From Bacillus subtilis subsp. subtilis (GTDB lineage: Bacteria; Pseudomonadota; Gammaproteobacteria; Xanthomonadales; Xanthomonadaceae), in the NCBI GenBank assembly GCA_021733645.1, contig JAHREJ010000024.1:1-63658 (forward strand): DNA of 63,658 bases, given 5' to 3'. The notes beneath the pieces were generated by a model that was not told the DNA's origin, did not search any database, and saw nothing but the letters and a program-made list of their open reading frames with translations. Made by a program: the position numbers and the translations under genes. Of the stretch, positions 30,944 through 40,759 are shown piece by piece. Numbering within the stretch: position 1 is the stretch's first letter; the number at the start of each line of letters is the position of its first letter.

Positions 30944-31615
30944 ATGTCCCTGCGATTCGTGTTCCTGCTTGCCGCGCTGCTTCCCATGACGGCGCTGGCC
31001 AGCGGCAGCGCCGACAACGGCAGTTGCCGCAACGGGGCCTTCCCCGCGGAGCAGGGCAGTTTCGCGCTGGCCAAGGTGATCGCACCGCGCCTGTACCTGC
31101 TGGGCGATACGCCGGGCTGCCCGGCCAAGGGTGAACCGGCGTGCCGTCAGCGCCGTTATGTGGTGGCCGGCGATACGCTGATCACCGGCCGCGATCTGGG
31201 CGGCCATCGCTGCGCGTTCTTCCCCAACAAGGTCGGCGGCAGTGCCGGCTGGGTAGACGCGGCGGGCCTGCAGGTGCAGCCGTTGCCTGCCCCGACACTG
31301 CAGGCATGGGCCGGTGACTGGCGCGATGGCGATGACCGGCTGGTCATCGGCGTGCGTGGCCGGCAGCTGCACGTGGAGGGCGATGCGTATTGGCCGTCGG
31401 CCAATCCCACCCCGGAAGTGCGCCCTTACGGCCCGAACATGGGCCAGGTGGACGCGCAGGCCTTGCCCGACGCGGCATCGGTGGTGGTCCAGGACGGCAC
31501 CTGCACGCTGCGGGCCCGCCTGCTGGGCGATTACCTGATCGTGGCCGACAACAGCGAATGTGGTGGGATGAACGTGCGCTTCAACGGGGTGTATCGGCGC
31601 ACGCCAACGCGTTGA
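30944..31615 (+). CDS. Hypothetical secreted protein, cysteine-containing
   Basis: A 223-residue protein with a clear signal peptide (MSLRFVFLLAALLPMTALA). The mature part seems to have two halves. The first contains four cysteines spread over CRNGAF, GCPAKGEPACRQ and HRCAFF, with an SH3-like stretch. The second is beta-rich (WAGDWRDGDDRLVIGVRG, VRFNGVYRR) like a small lipocalin or binding barrel, with a further cysteine pair. No family was recognised. An in-frame start at 30902 lacks signal character and was rejected. It converges on the long minus-strand cluster. Confidence 0.75.
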   Translation: MSLRFVFLLAALLPMTALASGSADNGSCRNGAFPAEQGSFALAKVIAPRLYLLGDTPGCPAKGEPACRQRRYVVAGDTLITGRDLGGHRCAFFPNKVGGSAGWVDAAGLQVQPLPAPTLQAWAGDWRDGDDRLVIGVRGRQLHVEGDAYWPSANPTPEVRPYGPNMGQVDAQALPDAASVVVQDGTCTLRARLLGDYLIVADNSECGGMNVRFNGVYRRTPTR

Positions 31616-31630
31616 GCCGCGCCGGCCGGC

Positions 31631-33463
31631 CTACCCGGCCACGGCCGGCACGCGACGCCGTTCCAGCCACCACAGCAGGCCGGCCACCAGCACCAGGCCC
31701 AGCAGCCAGGGCCAACGCGGGCCCGGCAGCGGGTGCGTGGTTTCGCTGCCGCCGCTGCCTGCGGTACTCAAGCGCCGTGCGGTGGCCTCGCGCACTTGTT
31801 GGCGGTGCAGCGGTTGCGCGCGGGCCGGGTCGAACACGTAGAACGCCTGCAGCATCTTGCCCTGCTGCAGGTGATGCCAGCCTGGCTGCTGCGGCCAGTA
31901 GCCGGCGCAGCGGTCGTGGCCGGTCGCCGGGTCGACGCGCAGCGCCACCGTGGCGCCTTCCGGGTCGCGCACCGTGGCCCGGTCGTCCAGTGCGCACAGC
32001 GCGATGCGCTCACCGGCCCATGCCGTGGCGGTATCCATGCGCAATGACGGCGCGGCCGGCAGTGGTCGTGCCACCGTGGCCAGTACGCCGCTCCACAGTT
32101 CGGCATGGCGGTCATCGCGCCCGGCCAGTACCAGGCGGTAACTGTCGGTGACCGGCAGCAGCGCAAGGCGGCCGCGGCCGACATCGCGCCAACCGCCCAC
32201 CGGCGCGCCGCCGGCATCGCGCAGCAGGGCGGTGGCATCGCCGGTGCGCAGCGCGAACTGCTCCAGCGTGGGCAGCGCGGCGTTGTGCGAAGCGTTGTCC
32301 GCATCGTCGATGTAAGCGGTGGACGGCGTGGCCGCACGCTGCGGACCGCGCCGCGCCTGCAGCAGTGCATCGTCGGGATCGGCCGGCAGGCGCAGCGCCA
32401 TGCTTTGGTTGCTGCCACCGATGTCCAGCCCCCAACCACGCAGGGTCTGCCGCGCGCCGTCGCCCACCGGCCCGCTGCTGCGCACCAGTACGCCCAGGCC
32501 ATTGCGCAACGCCTGCTGCACGGCGCTGCGCTGGGCCGGGCCAAGCGCAGCGATGCTGCGCTCGTCGAGGATCAGCACGTCGGTGGCGGCCAACCGCGCC
32601 GGGGTCAGGGCCACTGGCGCATCGCCCAGCGACACCCCGGCGCCGGCGCTGGCCTGGGCCTGCAGCGCAAGACCGGTATCGGTGGCCCAGCGGCGCAGAT
32701 ACTTCAGCTCCGGCGTGGGTGCACCGGCCACCACCAGCACCTGCACGGCAGGCGCGTCCCCGGTCTGCACCGGCACCGGCACGGTGTCCACCACGTGCTT
32801 GGCAGCATCCACAAGGCGCAGGCTGAACTCGCTGCGGCCGCTGGCGCGCGCCACGCCCTGCAGAACGCTGCTGCCATCGCTGCCCAGGGGGGCACGGTCG
32901 ACCACGATACCGGCCGGATCGAGCAGCTCGGCGCTGGCATCGGCCACCCCCTGCGCCCGGGCGCGCACGCTGAACACCGCGCCGGGAACGGTGATCGGCG
33001 GCGGCTGCAGGGCGATCCAGCCACGCGGCGCAGCGGCTGCCAGCAGCGTGACCTGTGCGGGCAGGGCAAGGTCGCGGTCGCGCGCGGAAAGGCCATCGCC
33101 CACCAGCTGCAACTGCAAGGTGCCAGGGTGCTGACGCAGTGCCGTGGCCAAGTCGGGCGCAAACGCACTGCCGCGGTGTGGGCGCGCTTCGGGCAGGGCG
33201 ATCACGCTGGCATCCGCCGTTGCGGCACGCCCCGCCGTGTCGGCGTGGCCGGTGAGCACGGTCAGGCGCTGGGCGGTGATGTGTACGGGGGGCGGCAGCA
33301 GGGTGGCGTACAGCAGGCCGGCGGCACCGATCTGCAGCACCAGCAGGGCGGCGGTGCGCCGCGTGCTGCGCGCCGGGTTGCGGCGCTGCTGCTGCCACAC
33401 GCGCGCGCTTCCCAGCAGCACGATGACCAGCAGGGCCGGCGCAATCCAGGCAGCGGCATTCAT
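31631..33463 (-). CDS. Membrane protein, last gene of the TldD-MoxR cluster
   Basis: A 610-residue protein with two transmembrane helices at the N-terminus (APALLVIVLLGSARVW; ALLVLQIGAAGLLYATLL) and one at the C-terminus (WPWLLGLVLVAGLLWWLERR). The large part between is probably periplasmic. It includes Ig-like beta segments and a region resembling a class I amidotransferase-like fold (VQVLVVAGAPTPELKYLRRWA, DVLILDERSIAALGPAQRSAV), as in BatA-linked proteins. No catalytic residue is evident. The ATG overlaps the stop of the preceding gene (ATGA). I do not recognise a named family. Confidence 0.8.
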   Translation of the reverse strand: MNAAAWIAPALLVIVLLGSARVWQQQRRNPARSTRRTAALLVLQIGAAGLLYATLLPPPVHITAQRLTVLTGHADTAGRAATADASVIALPEARPHRGSAFAPDLATALRQHPGTLQLQLVGDGLSARDRDLALPAQVTLLAAAAPRGWIALQPPPITVPGAVFSVRARAQGVADASAELLDPAGIVVDRAPLGSDGSSVLQGVARASGRSEFSLRLVDAAKHVVDTVPVPVQTGDAPAVQVLVVAGAPTPELKYLRRWATDTGLALQAQASAGAGVSLGDAPVALTPARLAATDVLILDERSIAALGPAQRSAVQQALRNGLGVLVRSSGPVGDGARQTLRGWGLDIGGSNQSMALRLPADPDDALLQARRGPQRAATPSTAYIDDADNASHNAALPTLEQFALRTGDATALLRDAGGAPVGGWRDVGRGRLALLPVTDSYRLVLAGRDDRHAELWSGVLATVARPLPAAPSLRMDTATAWAGERIALCALDDRATVRDPEGATVALRVDPATGHDRCAGYWPQQPGWHHLQQGKMLQAFYVFDPARAQPLHRQQVREATARRLSTAGSGGSETTHPLPGPRWPWLLGLVLVAGLLWWLERRRVPAVAG

Positions 33464-35625
33464 CGGGCAACCTCCAGTGCATCCAGGTAGGCCTGGCCCA
33501 TGCGATCGGGCGGCGTGCGCCGCGATACCTGCGGGCTGGGCCGCGACAGCGCCCGCCACAGACGCGCCCGCAGCGTTGCCCGGCAGTTGCCGCACGCCGG
33601 GGCCACGCGCAGTTCTTCGATGGCCGCCGCCAGGCTGAGGGGATCAGGCAGGCGTGCTTCATTACGCTGCAGCCATTGCGCGATGGCATCCAGGTCCGGG
33701 CTGCTGCCCGGATCAGCCAGCTGTTGCCAGGCCACCACGATGGCCGGGTCTGGCGCAGCCACGGCCTCGATCGACAGGGTACGGCTGGCCAGGTCGGTGC
33801 GGTCGCCGCTGAGACGGCGGCTTTCGTCGATGGGTGGCAGCTCCGGGCCGACCCGCGCCAGGTAGATGCGTTCGGCCTGCTGCACCTGCTTGATGAAGGC
33901 CAACGCCTTGTTGGCATACGGCAGCGCGGCCTCGGGCCGGCCCTGGCGGAGTTCGCCTTCGGAGGACCACATCTGGTCGAGCGCGGCCTTCAGCGTGGCG
34001 CGGGTCTGCGGGTCGAGCAGGGTGGCCGCTTCGGCGTGGTCGTGGGTATGGCCGTACTCGGACAGTACATCGGTGGCCGCGCCGAACACCGGCGGTGCGT
34101 CGGCCTTGGCGGTGCCGTGGTCGTGGTCGTCGTGGCCGGCCTGCGCAGGCTCGTCGTGATGGTGGTCATCGCCATCTGCATGCGCCTGCGTCGTCGCTGC
34201 ATCGCCGGTGGGCAGCGCATCGCTGGTCGGCGGTGGCGTTGCCGCACCTTCGCTTTCCTCGCCCAGGAACTGGCCATAGCGCAGGCGCAGGATGCGCTGG
34301 TCCACGCCGATCGCGTCGGCGCGCTTGATGAACTCTTCGGGCGGCAGCTGCCTACGCAATTTGATCAGCGCTTCGGCGTCGATGATGATCTGGCGCTGGC
34401 TGCGGAAGTAGGCCGGCAGCGTCTTCTTGACCATGCCTTCCAGTTCGGCGCCCTGTACCTGTTCGGTACTAGGCAGGCGCAGGATGACGCTGGTGCTCTG
34501 CGCGGTCTGTGGCGTGGGGGCGTGGTTGTCGCGCACCTGCAGTTGCGCGATCACGTCGTTGCCGGGCTGCGCGCCCAGCGCGGCCAGATCCAGCGTGCGC
34601 GCGAAGTGCCGCCGCGTGGGCGTGCCGCTGCCGGTCAGGACCAGGGTCTGCTCGCGGAAGGTGATGTTTTCCCCGCTGCCCTGGGCCAGGGTGATTTTCA
34701 GTTGTGCGTCGGCGGCCACGCCATAGTCGTCGCTGGCCTCGAACCGCAGCGCCCATTGGCGTTGCCCGGGTGTTCCCAGCACCAGTGTGCGGTCCGGGGC
34801 AATCACCCGCACGCTGGGCGGCTGGTCGGGCAGTACGTCCAGTCGGTACAGGCGTTGATCGGGCAGCGCAGGCTCGGTAACGACGCGGTACAGCACCGGG
34901 CGGTCGGCATTGGCCGCCGCGGTCCAGGCATCGCCGTCGCGGCGCAGGGCGAGGCGACGGCCGTCGTGGAACTGCAGCGCGGCCTGCCGGGGGTGCGCGG
35001 TGAAGCGCAGCGACCAGTGCAGCCGGCTGTCCCGCGCGACCTTGGCATCCAGGGTGCTCTGCACCCGCGCCGGTTGCCCGGTGTACGCCGGTGGCTGGAT
35101 CGCCAGCCGGCTGGACTGGAGGCGTGGCGGTTGTGCGGCGGTGGCGGTGGGCGCGGCCGCCGGCGATGCAAGCGCGGGGCTGCCGTTGCCGCGGGGCCAA
35201 CCCACGGCCAGTGCGATCACCACCAGTGCACCCAGCCAGGCCAACAGCAACGCACGGCGCGGCCATGCCGGGCGCAGGTCGGGGGCATGTGCGTGCAATG
35301 CCGCCTGCACGTGCGCGTGCTGGCGTTGCTGCAGCGGATTGAGCGTGGCGGCCGGCGCGAACAGCAGGTCGGCGCTGTCCTGCAGCGCGGCGTGGCGGTC
35401 AAGCTGGCGTACCAGCCAGTGCCGGTCCAGTTGGCGGCTGCGCCAGGTGGCCAGGCCGGCGCCGGCCAGCAGCGTCAGCAGCAGTACCACCGTGGCGACG
35501 TCGCCCCCCCCCAGGCGCAGCGCCACGGCGGTGGCGCCCAGCGCAAGCGGCACCGCCAGCAGCAGCGTTGCCGCCCCGCGGCGCCGGCGCGCCTGCCGCC
35601 AGCGACGTTGCACGGCGGCGATCAT
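33460..35625 (-). CDS. Large membrane protein (DUF4175-like) with His/Asp-rich segment
   Basis: A 721-residue protein with two or three N-terminal transmembrane helices (TLLLAVPLALGATAVAL; VATVVLLLTLLAGAGLA; ALLLAWLGALVVIALAVGW). A long exported region follows with beta-rich and then helical parts, resembling proteins annotated DUF4175 in MoxR clusters; that family call is tentative. Residues 482-531 are rich in histidine and aspartate (DGDDHHHDE, GHDDHDHG, HTHDHAE) and could bind metal. Near the C-terminus lies CGNC. The ATG (35625) overlaps the BatA-like stop; a frame extending to 36582 runs over that gene and was rejected. Confidence 0.8.
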   Translation of the reverse strand: MIAAVQRRWRQARRRRGAATLLLAVPLALGATAVALRLGGGDVATVVLLLTLLAGAGLATWRSRQLDRHWLVRQLDRHAALQDSADLLFAPAATLNPLQQRQHAHVQAALHAHAPDLRPAWPRRALLLAWLGALVVIALAVGWPRGNGSPALASPAAAPTATAAQPPRLQSSRLAIQPPAYTGQPARVQSTLDAKVARDSRLHWSLRFTAHPRQAALQFHDGRRLALRRDGDAWTAAANADRPVLYRVVTEPALPDQRLYRLDVLPDQPPSVRVIAPDRTLVLGTPGQRQWALRFEASDDYGVAADAQLKITLAQGSGENITFREQTLVLTGSGTPTRRHFARTLDLAALGAQPGNDVIAQLQVRDNHAPTPQTAQSTSVILRLPSTEQVQGAELEGMVKKTLPAYFRSQRQIIIDAEALIKLRRQLPPEEFIKRADAIGVDQRILRLRYGQFLGEESEGAATPPPTSDALPTGDAATTQAHADGDDHHHDEPAQAGHDDHDHGTAKADAPPVFGAATDVLSEYGHTHDHAEAATLLDPQTRATLKAALDQMWSSEGELRQGRPEAALPYANKALAFIKQVQQAERIYLARVGPELPPIDESRRLSGDRTDLASRTLSIEAVAAPDPAIVVAWQQLADPGSSPDLDAIAQWLQRNEARLPDPLSLAAAIEELRVAPACGNCRATLRARLWRALSRPSPQVSRRTPPDRMGQAYLDALEVAR

Positions 35626-36749
35626 GCCGGCGCCCCCCGCCGGGGCGAGGTGGCCAGCCAACGTTCCAGCGCGAACAACAGCACGATCAGCCCCATCAGC
35701 CACGGTGCCAGGTCGAGCGGCTGAAGCGCGGGTGCGCGGCCACCGGGCAACGGCGCATGCGCGCTGGCGGCCACCCAGTGCGGCGCGGTGGCCGGGCCGA
35801 CCACCTGCAGCAGCTGCCGGGGGAAATCCGGGGTGCGCAGGATGGGCGATGCCGCAGGCGACAAGGCGGCATGGAAGCGCAGCAGGCGACCCGTGCCGAC
35901 CCGGTACTCGCTGAGGACCGCCGCGCCATCTGCATCGCGCAGGACCACGGCAACGGCTGCATCGCGCGGTGCAGGCTGGCGACTGAGCAGCGTGCCGCCG
36001 CGCTCCAGCCAGGCCTGCCATGACGGTGGCAGCGCAGCCGTGGACGACCAGACCCCGATCTCGCCGGCGGCGGGTGGGTCGGCAGTGGCCGCCGCCAGCG
36101 GCTGTGCGTTCCAGGCGCGCTGGAGAGCATTGAGCACGCGCAGCGTCTGGGCATCGGCATCGGTGCCGGGGCGCAGGCGCGGCGCGCTGGCGGCAGGCGG
36201 CGCTGCGGTGGGCATGGCCCGCGCCAAGGGTTGCCACTGCACGCTGCGCGACAGCTGCGGGCGTTGCGCGTCCGCGCCCGGCATCGGGTCGGGCACATAA
36301 ACGGTCAGGGGCGCGTGGGCGGGCAACTGTTGGTCCAGCTCCCGCAGCAGGCTGGCCAGCGGTTGCGGGCCGGTGGGGGCGGGCTGATCCAGCGGCGGAA
36401 AGCCCGGCGCCAGCCAGCGCCAGTCCGCGTCGGGTTGGCGAGCACGCAGCGCGGCGACGTCCAGCCCGGGCGCAACGGCCATGACCGCATGGGTATCCGG
36501 AGCGGTGCCATGCAGCACCGGCCGCGCCAGCAGCAGCGCCAATGCCGCCAACAGCAGCACGCGCACCAGCAGCAGCGGCCACTCATCCAGCCGGATGCGC
36601 TGGCGCGGCCGGGCCTTGGCGCGCAACCAGCGCAGCGCCGCAAACGGCAGCGGTGTGTACTGGTGGCGGCGAGCCAGGTGGATCAGCAGGGGCATCAGCC
36701 CGGCGGCCAGTGCGGCCAGGCCCAGCGGGAACAGCAGTGTCAGGTTCAT
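35622..36749 (-). CDS. BatA-type aerotolerance-like membrane protein
   Basis: A 375-residue protein starting with the BatA N-terminal membrane domain: MNLTLLFPLGLAALAAGLMP, LIHLARRHQYTPLPFAALRWL and a second helix LLLVRVLLLAALALLLARPVL. The large middle is probably periplasmic, and a final helix (WLMGLIVLLFALERWLA) anchors the C-terminus. Such proteins occur beside MoxR and DUF58 genes and are thought to present von-Willebrand-like domains to the MoxR machine. Start and stop overlap the neighbours by four bases each, so the three adjacent genes are translationally coupled. Confidence 0.87.
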   Translation of the reverse strand: MNLTLLFPLGLAALAAGLMPLLIHLARRHQYTPLPFAALRWLRAKARPRQRIRLDEWPLLLVRVLLLAALALLLARPVLHGTAPDTHAVMAVAPGLDVAALRARQPDADWRWLAPGFPPLDQPAPTGPQPLASLLRELDQQLPAHAPLTVYVPDPMPGADAQRPQLSRSVQWQPLARAMPTAAPPAASAPRLRPGTDADAQTLRVLNALQRAWNAQPLAAATADPPAAGEIGVWSSTAALPPSWQAWLERGGTLLSRQPAPRDAAVAVVLRDADGAAVLSEYRVGTGRLLRFHAALSPAASPILRTPDFPRQLLQVVGPATAPHWVAASAHAPLPGGRAPALQPLDLAPWLMGLIVLLFALERWLATSPRRGAPA

Positions 36750-37639
36750 GTGCGGCCTGCGCCGAACAGCTGCCGCAGCGGTGCATCCAGCGGCTGGTCC
36801 AGGTAGCCGGCCACGTAGGCGATGCCGCTGGCATGCAGGCGGGCCTGCAGGGCTTGTTGGGCCTGCGCGAAGCGGGCCAGGTAATCGGCGCGGATCGCAC
36901 GCCCATCGCCAAGCAGTTCCTCGCCGGTTTCCGGGTCGCGGAAGCGATGGCCGTCGGTGAACGGGAAATCGCGCTCATCGGCGCCCAGCAGTTGCACCTG
37001 CAGCACCTCGCGGCGCGCCGCCGCCAGGCGTTCAAGCAGCACGGTGGCGTCCTCGTCGAAGCCATCGCCCAACGCCACCAGCAGGTCGCCGGGCTGCACG
37101 CGCTCCCACACCGGCCGCAGCGCCTCCACGGCCGGCCAGCAACCGTGGGCGCGCAGCTGGCGCAGCAGCAGATGCACGCGGTCGCGCTGGCGTGGGCCAC
37201 TCCCCGCCGGCACCAGCTGCACGCCGTTTCCGTTCACGGCAATCACGCCAAAGCGGTCGCCCTGCTGCAGCGCCAGTTCGACCACGCAGGCTGCGGTGGC
37301 GCACGCGTGGTCCAGCCGCGACCAGTCCGGTCGCACCCGGTCGGACTGGGCGGCCGAGGCGCTGGCATCGATCAGCACCCAGCTGGTGATCGGGCTTTCG
37401 CGTTCGGATTCGCGCACGAAAAAGCGGTCCGAGCGTGCATACAGCTTCCAGTCGATCTGGCGCAGTTCGTCACCCGGTTCGTAGGCGCGGTACTGCGCGA
37501 ACTCCAACCCGGCACCGCGGCTGCGGCTGGCGTGCTGGCCGATGCCATGTGCACCGCGCGCGCGCCGTGGCAACAGGCGCAGCGCCTTCAGGCGGCTGCG
37601 CACGTCGGCGGGGATGGCGATCGGGGCGTGCGGCGTCAC
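36746..37639 (-). CDS. DUF58 protein (VWA-like), MoxR partner
   Basis: A 297-residue cytoplasmic protein with the DUF58 signature YRAYEPGDELRQIDWKLYARSDRFFVRE at about residues 50-77. A VWA-like metal site follows (LIDASASA, a DxSxS pattern). DUF58 proteins accompany MoxR ATPases and are thought to be adaptors or substrates. The gene lies 8 bp after moxR and overlaps the BatA-like gene by four bases. Confidence 0.92.
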   Translation of the reverse strand: MTPHAPIAIPADVRSRLKALRLLPRRARGAHGIGQHASRSRGAGLEFAQYRAYEPGDELRQIDWKLYARSDRFFVRESERESPITSWVLIDASASAAQSDRVRPDWSRLDHACATAACVVELALQQGDRFGVIAVNGNGVQLVPAGSGPRQRDRVHLLLRQLRAHGCWPAVEALRPVWERVQPGDLLVALGDGFDEDATVLLERLAAARREVLQVQLLGADERDFPFTDGHRFRDPETGEELLGDGRAIRADYLARFAQAQQALQARLHASGIAYVAGYLDQPLDAPLRQLFGAGRT

Positions 37640-37647
37640 GGTTGCAT

Positions 37648-38631
<984 letters not shown>

Positions 38632-38653
38632 AAGGCACTCGCAGAAAATCGGC

Positions 38654-38677
38654 GTAGAGCCACGCCATGCGTGGCTG
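38654..38677 (+). repeat. SMAG-type palindrome inside the TldD-MoxR cluster
   Basis: GTAGAGCCACGC-CAT-GCGTGGCTG lies between moxR (start 38631) and the DUF4159 gene (stop 38695). As an mRNA hairpin it could separate the expression of the TldD/E part from that of the MoxR part. Confidence 0.85.
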
Positions 38678-38694
38678 AAGAAGCATGAAGAAAC

Positions 38695-39396
38695 TCAGTT
38701 GTTCAACGCATACATCACGATGTTGACCCCGAAGCGGGTGTTGTCTTCGGCCAGGAAGCGCTTGTTGCGCCAGTCATAGTCCCACTCGCAACCGTAGTCC
38801 TTGTTGCTGTAGAGCACGCCCAGGCGTCCGTCGACCTCGATGCCCTTGAGGTAGTCATGGACCAGGTCGTCGCCCCAGCCGTTGAGCTCGAAGCCGGTCG
38901 CCGGGGGGCCGTCGGGAAAGCGGAAGAAACTGCGGTACAGCGCATGGGTATTGGGCAGCTTCTTCAGCGCGCTGGCGCCGAACAGCCTGGCCATCTGCGC
39001 CTCGAACGATTTGGCGAACAGCCCGTCGATGTCGTGGTTGCAGTCGTCCACGAACACAAAGCCACCATTGCGCACGTAACGCACGAAATTCTGCCGTTCG
39101 GCGGCGTTGAACTCCACCAGCTTGTGACCGGCCAGGTAGCAGAACGGGGCCTCCAGCATGCGCGGGTCGGACAGGGCGATGACATGCTCGGTCGGGTCCA
39201 CGCGCAAGGCGGTGTAATCGATCAGCGAGGTGATCAGGTTGGATGGCATGCGCGCATCCACGTCCCAGTCGCCGGAGTCGTACTTGAGGCGGGTAAACCA
39301 GAAGTCGTAGCGTCCGGCCTGGGCGCGCGCCAATGTGGGCAGTGCCGCAAACGCGGCACTGCCCAGCAGCAGGCGCAGGAACTGCGCGCGGTTCAT
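38695..39396 (-). CDS. DUF4159-domain secreted protein
   Basis: A 233-residue protein with a signal peptide (MNRAQFLRLLLGSAAFAALPTLARAQ) and a DUF4159 domain. Visible features include FWFTRLKYDSGDWDVDARMPSN, FVRYVRNGGFVFVDDCNHDIDG, and RSFFRFPDGPPATGFELNGWGDD. DUF4159 proteins are often encoded beside MoxR systems and have a class I amidotransferase-like fold, with no known activity. The leader has only one Arg near the hydrophobic stretch, so it looks like a Sec rather than a Tat signal. It is 7 bp downstream of the TldE gene. Confidence 0.88.
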   Translation of the reverse strand: MNRAQFLRLLLGSAAFAALPTLARAQAGRYDFWFTRLKYDSGDWDVDARMPSNLITSLIDYTALRVDPTEHVIALSDPRMLEAPFCYLAGHKLVEFNAAERQNFVRYVRNGGFVFVDDCNHDIDGLFAKSFEAQMARLFGASALKKLPNTHALYRSFFRFPDGPPATGFELNGWGDDLVHDYLKGIEVDGRLGVLYSNKDYGCEWDYDWRNKRFLAEDNTRFGVNIVMYALNN

Positions 39397-39403
39397 CCGT
39401 GCA

Positions 39404-40738
39404 TCAGACCGCGTCGGACAGCGAAGTGAAGGTGAAATCGCGCAGCTTCATCGGCGGAATCATCATCACAAAGCTGGACTCGTCACCGGCCACGCGCACC
39501 GGCTTGCCCAGTTCTTCGATGTTGTTGAGCATGATGATTGGCGATTCGTTGAAGCGGAAATTCTTCACCGGGTACTTGATCTGGCCGTTCTCGATGTAGA
39601 AGGTGCCATCGCGGGTCAGACCGGTGAGCAGCACGGTCTGCGGATCGACCATGCGGATGTACCAGGTGCGGGTGACCAGGATGCCCTTCTGGGTGCCACG
39701 GACCAGATCGGCAGTGCTCTTGTCGCCACCGCTCATCAACAGGTTGCCCGGACCGGCATTGGCGGTCTTGCCCTGCTTCTGCGCCCAGAACCGCGAGTAC
39801 TCCAGGTTGGCGATCTTGCCGTTCTCGATGATCGGCAGCTTGGTGCGCGGCAGGCCTTCGTTGTCCCACGGCAGTACCGCTGCTTCGGGGTGCCACGGAT
39901 CGGCGTGCATGTTCACGCGCGGGTCGTAAACCTGCTCGCCCAGCTTGTTGCCGCCGCCCTTCTTGGACAGGAAGCTGCGCCCTTCATCGGCCGAGCGCGC
40001 GCTGAAGAAGTTCATCATGAAGCTGATCAGGCCCGCGGCCGCTGCCGGCTCCAGGATCACCGTGTACTTGCCCGGCTCCAGGGCCTTGGCTTCCTGCGAC
40101 TCGGTGGCCTTGCGCATCGCGATGCGGATGTCCTGGTCGGCCTTGAAGTCCGCGGCATCCTTGAGGTTGCGGCCCACCCAGCCCGAGCCGCGGCCGTCTT
40201 CGGTGCGCACCGTGCAGGTGTAGTCGAAGTTGGTGCTGCGCTGGTAACCGAAGTTGCCATTGCTGTTGGCGGTGGCCTGGAAGCCCTGGCCATCTTCCAG
40301 GAAGCCGGCGGCGATCAGGCCGTTGCCACGGCACGGCGCGATGGAATCGGCGGCCACTTTGGCGCGGAACGCCGGGTCGATGGCGGCGGTGGAGGCGCTG
40401 AAGGTCGGGCTGGGGGTGTAGGTCTGCTTGCCGATGGCCGGCATGAACTCCGGGTTTTCCGGCGCCAGTTTGGCCAGGTCCTCGGCGCGGCGCACCACGC
40501 GTTCCAGCGCGGCGTCGTCGAACTCGTTGATCGAGGCGGTGCCCACCCGCTTGCCGAAGGCCACGGTGACGGCCAGTTCGGTGTTGTCGACGATCCCGCT
40601 GGTGGACACGTTGTTGAGCGCGAATCGGATGTTGCCGTCGATCGAGCCGGCCAGCACCGCAGTGCATTCATCGGCCTTGGACAGCGCGATGACCTTGTCG
40701 AGGATGGCCTTGGCTTGTGCTTCGGTAAAGATACTCAT
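39404..40738 (-). CDS. TldE/PmbA-like metallopeptidase-family subunit
   Basis: A 444-residue protein of the TldD/PmbA family that lacks the HExxxH zinc motif, as expected for the TldE-type subunit. In E. coli TldD-TldE form a heterocomplex that degrades unfolded peptides and matures microcin B17. No signal peptide is present (MSIFTEAQAKAILDKVIAL), unlike the two TldD paralogs upstream. The C-terminus contains IENGQIKYPVKNFRFNESP. The stop of the upstream TldD gene is 21 bp before its start. Confidence 0.88.
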   Translation of the reverse strand: MSIFTEAQAKAILDKVIALSKADECTAVLAGSIDGNIRFALNNVSTSGIVDNTELAVTVAFGKRVGTASINEFDDAALERVVRRAEDLAKLAPENPEFMPAIGKQTYTPSPTFSASTAAIDPAFRAKVAADSIAPCRGNGLIAAGFLEDGQGFQATANSNGNFGYQRSTNFDYTCTVRTEDGRGSGWVGRNLKDAADFKADQDIRIAMRKATESQEAKALEPGKYTVILEPAAAAGLISFMMNFFSARSADEGRSFLSKKGGGNKLGEQVYDPRVNMHADPWHPEAAVLPWDNEGLPRTKLPIIENGKIANLEYSRFWAQKQGKTANAGPGNLLMSGGDKSTADLVRGTQKGILVTRTWYIRMVDPQTVLLTGLTRDGTFYIENGQIKYPVKNFRFNESPIIMLNNIEELGKPVRVAGDESSFVMMIPPMKLRDFTFTSLSDAV

Positions 40739-40759
40739 GATTTCATAGGCTCCTGACGG

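Noticed and set aside
33460..36582. 1040-residue fusion protein
   Set aside because: The extra 319 residues lie over the BatA-like gene in another frame; the natural start at 35625 overlaps the upstream stop as ATGA.
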